NCBI GenBank assembly: GCA_033782935.1
Contig: JAWQEG010000365.1
Span: 930,001 to 994,000 of the forward strand
Reading direction: 5' to 3'
DNA: 64,000 bases
Origin: Petrolisthes cinctipes
Taxonomy: Eukaryota; Arthropoda; Malacostraca; Decapoda; Porcellanidae
The notes beneath the pieces were generated by a model, which was not told where the DNA came from, did no database searches, and was given only the letters and a program-made list of their open reading frames with translations. Made by a program: the position numbers and the translations under genes. Positions 57,124 through 64,000 of the stretch are shown piece after piece. Position 1 is the stretch's first letter. Each line of letters begins with the position of its first letter.

Positions 57124-58478
57124 TTATGGGGTTTCTTGGAGCCTTGTTCGTCTGGCCGAACCTTTTTGTGCTGGGAGGGAAGACCCTCTTCCTCCTCTGC
57201 ACTTCCCGGGGACCTCCCGCGGGCAGGTTTCGCGACGGTAGTCTCCATCGCCTGTTCCTCTCCATGAGGTACAGAGCCAGTCCTCGAACGGCTCGTCTCG
57301 CGACGAACCGGACGACTCCCGGATGTAGGCTTCATGGGAGTCACCTGAGCGAGAACATGAGATTTTGAAGCTGATACGGTATCATCAGCTTTGTGGTGCT
57401 TCTTTTGCTGGGTTGATTCAACAACTTCTAATTTCTTTGTCAAACTTTCTACTAGCAACGTTAATTTACTTACAGTATCCTTCAAGTCTTTAATTTCGTT
57501 ATCTTTAGCTTGGATAGCCACGTTAACATTTGTTGTAGATACAGGAGCAGTGGTGCCAGTCATAGCTGCAGCATAGGAAACTGTGGGAGTTTGGTTAACC
57601 CCCTCCACCTTCCTCTTTGCCTCACCATAACTAACATCATGAGCCCTCATGTATGCCATTGCTTCAGTCTCCACTTTAAGGCTCCTGCAGTCACCTGCAC
57701 TTGCCTGGAGGGGGCCGCCACAATTAGCACACCTGAAGACTGTCTCTGAACACAACTCAGTCTCGTGTCTACCTGCACATTTACCACAAGTGAATGAATC
57801 TTTATTGAAACACCTCAATGCCGTGAGTCCGAATTTCTGGCAACGGAAACAACGCATCGGTTTCTGAATGTATGGTCTAACGTGAACTATTTCGTATCCA
57901 ATCTTTACCGTTTCCGGAATCTGTGCTGAAGCAAAAGTCAGGAAACACAAGCCAAATTTCTCTCTCTTGTTCTCTCTCATCCTGGTCATACTTTGAACAT
58001 CAACAACGCCTTGGTCCTTCATTCCTTCCAAAATTTCAGCCTCATCCAGAGTGGCCAAATCCCTATGGAAAATGACGCCCTTACAGGTATTCGGCCCCAC
58101 TGGAATGGTGGCTTTCACCTTAAAGTTATGAATTTGCGTCAGTTTAAGGAGATCCTTAACCTGGGATGCCTTCAGTACTTTTACCAGGATACTACCATCA
58201 CGCAACTTGTTAGCAGCAGCAAGACTGCCACCCACTTGACCATCAAGGACCTTTTTGACGATAAAGGGGTTAAAATTCTTGAGAGACTGACCCTCATCTA
58301 CACATCTAATATTTACATAGCGAGCATTCATTGGAGGAATTTTAACATCAGGTTGTCTTTGTCTGTCTGCCGTAGGGGTTCCATTATTGTCAGCCATTGT
58401 CCTAGTTTGGTCCTTGGTCGTTAACCTCCCTCCTTGAGGAGGAGGGAGGCTAGTCGGGGGTTCATCCATCCGGGGCAT
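57114..58478 (-). CDS. Unit 3 ORF1 (gag-like, 454 aa) with two zinc ligands lost
   Basis: Open and of normal length, but the first knuckle reads CQKFGLTALRC and the third CGGPLQASAGDC: in both the zinc-binding His is Leu. The other units keep His at both places. RNA binding is therefore probably impaired despite an open frame. Other changes are few (LATLDEAE, STTNVNV). Confidence 0.85.
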   Translation of the reverse strand: MPRMDEPPTSLPPPQGGRLTTKDQTRTMADNNGTPTADRQRQPDVKIPPMNARYVNIRCVDEGQSLKNFNPFIVKKVLDGQVGGSLAAANKLRDGSILVKVLKASQVKDLLKLTQIHNFKVKATIPVGPNTCKGVIFHRDLATLDEAEILEGMKDQGVVDVQSMTRMRENKREKFGLCFLTFASAQIPETVKIGYEIVHVRPYIQKPMRCFRCQKFGLTALRCFNKDSFTCGKCAGRHETELCSETVFRCANCGGPLQASAGDCRSLKVETEAMAYMRAHDVSYGEAKRKVEGVNQTPTVSYAAAMTGTTAPVSTTNVNVAIQAKDNEIKDLKDTVSKLTLLVESLTKKLEVVESTQQKKHHKADDTVSASKSHVLAQVTPMKPTSGSRPVRRETSRSRTGSVPHGEEQAMETTVAKPARGRSPGSAEEEEGLPSQHKKVRPDEQGSKKPHKQR

Positions 58479-59149
58479 CGGGCTACGTCCGACCCCTCTC
58501 CTCGCACACTCACCTACCTCCCTTAACTATTGTATCAACCCCCAAAAATGGACAATAATTTAGGGAATAAAAGTTACCTTTACTCGCCCCCCCCCTAGTG
58601 GTAGCCTGGCGGCGTTCTCCAGTACCAGCTAGGGGATCGGAGTTTGTGCGGAAGGAACTTCCCCACCACCGAACCTGCCTAATGCGAGGGGTGGTGTAGT
58701 TAGAACCCACCTCCCAAGCGAATACCGTTGCTCAGCCAAGAGACAACCGTAGGCCCAGGAGGTCGCACGGAAAATATAGAAGAAAAAGTAGTTTAAGAAA
58801 AAGAGGTGCCCAAATGACGCACCAGGCTACTGGGCCCCCCTACCACAGGGTTTCCCCTGAGGCAGTGAGTGCTGCGGGTCTGGTGTGGGGAACAACTAAC
58901 TACTATCTACCATATACTACTGGTTGTCCTCCAGCAAAAAACAAAACACTGAAGGTGTACACAGCAGTGCAGCAAAACGCTGCAAATTTACTTTACTTAA
59001 TAACTTTACCAAGGCAAAGAAACAACAGAGTACTGCCGGTAAGAGGCCTCGGTACACCAAGGTAACTCCACGAACAATACTGTAGTCTGTTGTTGCTATG
59101 CACAACGAGGACGAGGTCTGGACACAACAAAGTCTGGACGCATAATGGG
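58479..59149 (-). promoter_or_regulatory. Unit 3 5' leader
   Basis: Counterpart of the unit 1 and 2 leaders, with local differences at about 58995-59012 (CTTAATAACTTTACC) and its own junction to unit 4 (GACGCATAATGGGGGTTTGGG). Confidence 0.5.
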
Positions 59150-59249
59150 GGTTTGGGTGACTACTACTACTTGTTGGATTTCTTGGCTATCAACCAGAAG
59201 CATATAGCCAAAGGTCATTAAGCCATTGGATCCATTTTATTATATCAAT

Positions 59250-62200
59250 CTATATAAGGTCATAAAGTTTTGTCTCCCTCAGAAAACTCATTACTTTGTT
59301 TATAATATTCTTGTCATCTGATAAAATATTTTCTATGGTGAAAGCTATATTTTTAAGTTGACAATATTTTTTAATTTTAAGTCTTTGAGCAGTATATTTA
59401 TTACAATGAATGAGCAAATGATTGATGGACATTATGGATGTGCATGATGGGCACTCAGGGGGAAAATTTCTATTTATATAGGGCTCTAGGTGGGTAATTC
59501 TGGTAGCGTTGACCCGAAGACGAGCCAACACCACCTCGTCCCTGCGACTACGCCATGATGACGTAGCCCAGGGTTCAATAAGTGTTCTTACTTTATTCCT
59601 GATATTTAATCCGGTCCACTGCCTTTGCCACAGGAGATGAATTCGAGACTTAATGAGTGAAACAAAACACCTGAGATCCGTACGGACTATGCTAAGGTCC
59701 AGATCAACAGTTGACCCGGCTAGTATATCAGCCTGTTCATTGCCATAGATACCATAATGTGAAGGTACCCATATTAGCTTGATTGATTTATTGGCACAAA
59801 ACAGCTTACTAATGATATTACCCTGTATTTCGTTGTTAGTTGTATTTAAGGATTTAATAGCTTGAAGTGAACTTAATGAATCTGTAAAAATAACTATCCT
59901 ATCGTGGGTCGTCGATAGGGCAAAATCCAAAGCTTTATTAATAGCAAAAAGTTCAGCAAGAAAAATAGATGTATGAATCGGCAGTCTGAATCTTAACTGA
60001 CATTCAGTCGACCATACACCTGCACCCACACATTCATCCGTCTTGGAACCGTCGGTATACAGATGGAAATATGAAAGATGTTGAACAATTATCTCACGAA
60101 ACCTCTGGTGTACCTCCACCTCCGGCACCCGGGATTTAACCCCTGGCAGCCAGGAATCCACAATAGTGAAGGGGGGTGTTACCCAGGGTGCAATATTTAC
60201 TAAAACCAGGGAATCGATTGTTGATAATTCTATACCGACACACTCTACGAGGTCGTGGAGTCTTGCTCTGAGGGACCTCACGCCAGTGCCCTCCGGGGCC
60301 GTGCGACGCCCAGGCGGATAACTCGACCCTTCCGGGGGCCTATCGCCATGGCCCCCCGGCTGCAAATGCCTCACCAAGGCATTACCGGGAGGATGACTCG
60401 GCTCCCCGGGTACCTGAACTTGGGGCCTGGTCCCCATTGGCCTCACGCCAGTGCCCCCTGGGGCGCAGGGGTTCCCGGACGGACGACTCGGTCCCTCTGC
60501 CAGGGGCCTAGCGCCATGGCCCCCCGGGTGCTGTTGCCGTAGCAAGGCATTCCCGGGAAGATGACTCGGCACCCTGGATTTCTTAGCACAGTATACTAAT
60601 AGTAGTTGATCTCGTCTCAATCGGAGGGGAGGCACTTGTGACTCCACCTCTAGACGCTCGATTCGAGTGCAACGTAGGGCTCCAAGACACACACGCAAAC
60701 ACGCATTCTGCACAACATCCAAACCTTTCAACACAGACTCAGATGCCGAACCATACACTATTGACCCATAATCTACTCTAGATCTAATCAGGGATTTATA
60801 TAGCATTAGCAATGACTTCCTATCTGCTCCCCATTGAGTACCAGAAATGCACTTCAGCAAATTGAGTGCTTTTAAACATTTAATTTTTAACTGACTGACA
60901 TGGACTCGCCATGTCAGTCGACTGTCAAAATGCAGTCCAAGAAATTTAGTAGAATTTTGAATAGGTAGGGGGTTGACACCCATAGTCAGCCTGACGTCTG
61001 GCTTCTTCCTATGAGTGAAAATAACCCCTACACTCTTTCTTACTGAAAACTTAAAACCCCACTGGAGGCCCCAATTGTGAATCAAATCCAGTGCCAATTG
61101 GATCCGAGTTGCCGAAAACTCAGCATTACAGCTGGAGTGCCATATCGCACAGTCGTCGGCGTACAGTGAGTATTTAAGATTTCGAGGAGGAGCTGGTAGA
61201 ATGTCATTGATCATACATAGAAATAAGGTCGGAGACAGAACACTCCCCTGGGGCACCCCATTTGCCTGGACAAATATGTCCGAGAAAGTGACTGTGTCCG
61301 AAAAAAGCTTGACAGAGAAAGTTCTGTCAGAAATGAAGTTCTTAACAAAAAAGGGCAGGTTACCGCGTAATCCCATCGCATATAGTTTCCTGAGGAGGCC
61401 ATGTCGCCAAGTCATGTCGTAGGCTTTTTCAATGTCTAAAAATACTGCAATCAAAAATTGTTTTTTGGCAAATGCCTCTTGAATTTGAACTTCCAGGTTT
61501 ACTAGCTGATCGAGCGTCTGGCGACCTTTACGGAAGCCACACTGCTCGTCAACCAGCAAATTCCTGGAATTTAAAAAATGCAATAGCCTACGATTAACAA
61601 TTCGTTCCATGACCTTGCATAAGCAACTTGTGAGCGATACGATGAAGTCGATCTGGGGTCCCCCCCTCCTTTCGGTATGGGAATGACATGTGCAAAGTGC
61701 CACGAGTTTGGAAAGGTGTGACCCCTCCAAATCTCGTTAAACACTTGCAACATCTTGACCATGGAATCATGATCAAGATGCTTTATCATCTCATACCGAA
61801 TCTCATCGGGTCCTGGGGATGTCCCACTACAGGCTCCTAGGGCTTGGACAAGCTCTTGCATTGTTAGATCACTGTTGTAATCTAATTCATCTCCTGTGGC
61901 AAAGTCAATATGCTGCAGCTCTGATGCTTCCTTGATGGGCAGGAAAGCTGGATGGTAATTTTCAGAGCTGCTAGCAAAAGAGAACTGCCTGGCGAGGGCG
62001 TTAGCAATGTCTCTAGGTTCGTCATAATTGATGTTATTAAAAGTGATGTTGGTAATTTTATTAGATATTTTTTTCTTATTTAATTTTCTTACAGTGGACC
62101 AGACTTGGGAAATTGATGTTTCACTGTTGATACTAGAGACAAAGCATCGCCAGGAGTCTCGTTTGGCTTGTCTGATGGTTCGACGAGCCCTAGCTCTCGC

Positions 62201-63169
62201 AAGTTTATACTTGCGAAAGTTCTCATCACTAATGCGATTTTTGAAAAGCCTGTAGGCTCTATTCCTCTCACACAGTACCCTGCGGCAATCTGGCGTCCAC
62301 CATGGAACTCTATGCTTTGCGCTATCTACCGAAGTCTTAGGAATTGTTGCCATTGCGGCTTTGAGGATATTATCTTGAATATTATTTACTTTATCATCAA
62401 TGGTTTCTCCAACAATTTCAATATTGACACCCTTTGTGAAGGACACCCAGTCTGCTTTTTTTACGTTAAATTTAGGTGCTGAAGGCTTTTTAATAGTGTC
62501 GCTTTTAAATTTAATCACAATAGGAAAATGGTCGCTTCCCAATGAGTCATCAATGGGTAGCCACTGGCAAGAGGCTGCAATTGATGGGGAGACCAGAGAT
62601 AGGTCAAGAACGCTAAAATTACCAGTATTATCATCAACTCTCGTCGGACTACCGTCGTTCAGAAGAACCAAATTGGAATAACTGATTAGCCTAGCCATCT
62701 GTTCCCCCTTTCTGTCATCCTGCAGGGAACCCCATAACGTATGATGAGCATTAAAATCACCTACAATTAATTTTCTACAGGGCAGACTGTCCTGTAGATC
62801 AAAAACATCATCATAAGTTACTGTATCAGGAGGACAGTAGACAGAACAGATAGTCAGGTAGGTGCCACCGAATTTTACTCTGCAAGCGACACTTTCCAGA
62901 GGAAAATTACAGGGCACATCAGTGAAAGGGAGGTTATGGCGGATGTAGATTGCCACTCCACCTCCACCCCTCCCCCCACGGTCCCTCCTAATTAACTTGT
63001 AGTTCCGAAGCTGAACAACCTCGTCTTCGACTTGGTCGTTCAGATGAGTTTCCTGAAGGGCAATAATATCGGCAGCGTAAGAACAAGCCAAAAGTTTAAG
63101 TTCGTTTAAGCTAGCTCTAAGACTTCGACAGTTCCATTGGAGTATGGTTAGCGCGAAGATTATCGCTGT
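59250..63169 (-). pseudogene. Unit 4 ORF2, one 10-nt deletion away from intact
   Basis: The endonuclease part is open from 63169 to the deletion at 61635/61636. The rest is open from 61730 to the TAG at 59250 (826 codons): RT with YADD, Pro/Gly linker, RNase H (YTDGSKTDE..NEQADILA) and a CPSCTSIMSINHLLIHC knuckle. No other lesion was seen. The C-terminal block differs most of all four copies. Confidence 0.88.
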
Positions 63170-64000
63170 TTATGGGGTTTCTTGGAGCCTTGTTCGTCTG
63201 GCCGAACCTTTTTGTGCTGGGAGGGAAGACCCTCTTCCTCCTCTGCACTTCCCGGGGACCTCCCGCGGGCAGGTTTCGCGACGGTAGTCTCCATCGCCTG
63301 TTCCTCTCCATGAGGTACAGAGCCAGTCCTCGAACGGCTCGTCTCGCGACGAACCGGACGACTCCCGGATGTAGGCTTCATGGGAGTCACCTGAGCGAGA
63401 ACATGAGATTTTGAAGCTGATACGGTGTCATCAGCCTTGTGGTGCTTCTTTTGCTGGGTTAATTCAACAACTTCTAATTTCTTTGTCAAACTTTCTACTA
63501 GCAGCGTTAATTTGTTTACAGTATCCTTTAAGTCTTTAATTTCATTATCTTTTGCTTGGATAGCCACGTTAACATTTGTTGTAGTTACAGGAGCAGTGGT
63601 GCCAGTCATAGCTGCAGCATAGGAAACTGTGGGAGTTTGGTTAACCCCCTCCACCTTCCTCTTTGCCTCACCATAACTAACATCATGAGCCCTCATGTAT
63701 GCCATTGCTTCAGTCTCCACTTTAAGGCTCCTGCAGTCACCTGCACTTGCCTGGTGGGGGCCGCCACAATTAGCACACCTGAAGACTGTCTCTGAACACA
63801 ACTCAGTCTCGTGTCTACCTGCACATTTACCACAAGTGAATGAATCTTTATTGAAACACCTCAATGCTGTGTGTCCGAATTTCTGGCAACGGAAACAACG
63901 CATCGGTTTCTGAATGTATGGTCTAACGTGAACTATTTCGTATCCAATCTTTACCGTTTCCGGAATCTGGGCTGAAGCAAAAGTCAGGAAACACAAGCCA
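63160..64000 (-). CDS. Unit 4 ORF1 (gag-like), C-terminal 280 codons, partial
   Basis: Begins outside the window. It contains all three knuckles with intact His (KFGHTALRC, GRHETELC, GGPHQASAGDC), the coiled coil (DTVNKLTLLVE) and the basic tail. Slightly more substituted than the other units (VELTQQKKHHK). Confidence 0.87.
   Translation of the reverse strand, partial: GLCFLTFASAQIPETVKIGYEIVHVRPYIQKPMRCFRCQKFGHTALRCFNKDSFTCGKCAGRHETELCSETVFRCANCGGPHQASAGDCRSLKVETEAMAYMRAHDVSYGEAKRKVEGVNQTPTVSYAAAMTGTTAPVTTTNVNVAIQAKDNEIKDLKDTVNKLTLLVESLTKKLEVVELTQQKKHHKADDTVSASKSHVLAQVTPMKPTSGSRPVRRETSRSRTGSVPHGEEQAMETTVAKPARGRSPGSAEEEEGLPSQHKKVRPDEQGSKKPHKQR

Larger units (their letters stand above)
54981..59149 (-). 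mobile_element. Array unit 3, 5' part
   Basis: Continuation of unit 3 beyond the LTR element: rest of RT, endonuclease, ORF1 and leader. Together the two parts make a unit of about 6,048 bp. Confidence 0.9.
32441..64000 (-). mobile_element. Head-to-tail array of at least four copies of one RNase H-bearing non-LTR retrotransposon
   Basis: The block GGTTTGGGTG followed by (ACT)n and CTTGTTGGATTTC starts at 32441, 38501, 44556 and 59150. Spacings are 6,060, 6,055 and 14,594, and the last is 6,048 once the LTR insertion and its target duplication are removed. All units run on the minus strand. The 3' GTA-repeat end of one unit lies directly against the 5' leader of the next, with only a few variable bases between and no host DNA. 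Unit 4 continues past the window. ORF1 and most of ORF2 are nearly identical between units. Confidence 0.9.
59150..64000 (-). mobile_element. Array unit 4 (cut by the window end)
   Basis: 3' end with a GTA repeat at 59160-59173, ORF2 complete in length, ORF1 running off the window. The array may continue to the right. Confidence 0.88.

Noticed and set aside
32441..64000. CRISPR-like array
   Set aside because: Repeats are 6 kb retrotransposon units or long minisatellites, with no short palindromic repeats and unique spacers; the genome is eukaryotic.

Overview
The window reads as a transposon-dense region of an arthropod nuclear genome, most likely a crustacean. The reasons are: AT-rich intergenic DNA with CT, GT and AT microsatellites, a degenerate TTAGG (arthropod telomere-type) tract, several non-LTR retrotransposons with endonuclease-RT-RNase H polyproteins, Ty3/gypsy remnants, introns with canonical GT/AG borders, and no bacterial operon structure. 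The lineage is inference; there is no rRNA or mitochondrial marker to prove it. Almost every long reading frame belongs to a mobile element. Only one plausible host gene and one domesticated-type integrase pseudogene stand out.

Layout. 0-17 kb is host-like DNA. It is peppered with about 14 copies of a 130-165 bp hairpin-forming short element (two subfamilies) and carries a candidate four-exon gene on the minus strand (12782 down to 10554) for a secreted Gly/Arg-rich then Cys-rich peptide. Its last exon and 3' flank exist a second time, inverted, at 1826-2827. A 6.9 kb non-LTR retrotransposon (2842-9768, 14 bp target duplication, A tail) sits near the centre of this diverged palindrome and itself carries a 1.33 kb inverted-repeat DNA element inside ORF1. 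17.3-23.1 kb is a second, older non-LTR element on the minus strand whose RT has lost its catalytic box. 24.0-26.8 kb is a decayed Ty3/gypsy pol on the plus strand. 27.4-29.0 kb holds intron-separated exons of a GIN1/Ginger-like integrase pseudogene. 30.1 kb has a tRNA-like sequence and 30.6-32.05 kb a 5'-truncated RTE-like LINE (minus).

From 32.44 kb to the window end the DNA is a head-to-tail array of at least four copies (units 1-4, about 6.05 kb each, all minus strand) of one RNase H-bearing non-LTR element with no host DNA between them. Each unit has a 454-codon ORF1 with three zinc knuckles (unit 4 runs off the window), an ORF2 (endonuclease, RT, Pro/Gly-rich duplicated linker, RNase H, C-terminal CCHC knuckle), a stop followed at once by an AATAAA-like signal, and a 3' end of GTA repeats. 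Unit 3 is split by an 8,542 bp LTR retrotransposon (46439-54980) with 619 bp LTRs that look identical, a CCTA target duplication and a tRNA-Leu-like primer site, but a badly decayed gag-pol. None of the three ORF2 copies that are not split by it is intact either.

The most notable signals are the array itself; its differing unit-to-unit junctions; a patch of about 195 bp at the ORF2 C-terminus where the copies differ strongly while both flanks are nearly identical; the gap between perfect LTRs and dead coding sequence; and the unrecognised four-exon secreted-peptide gene.
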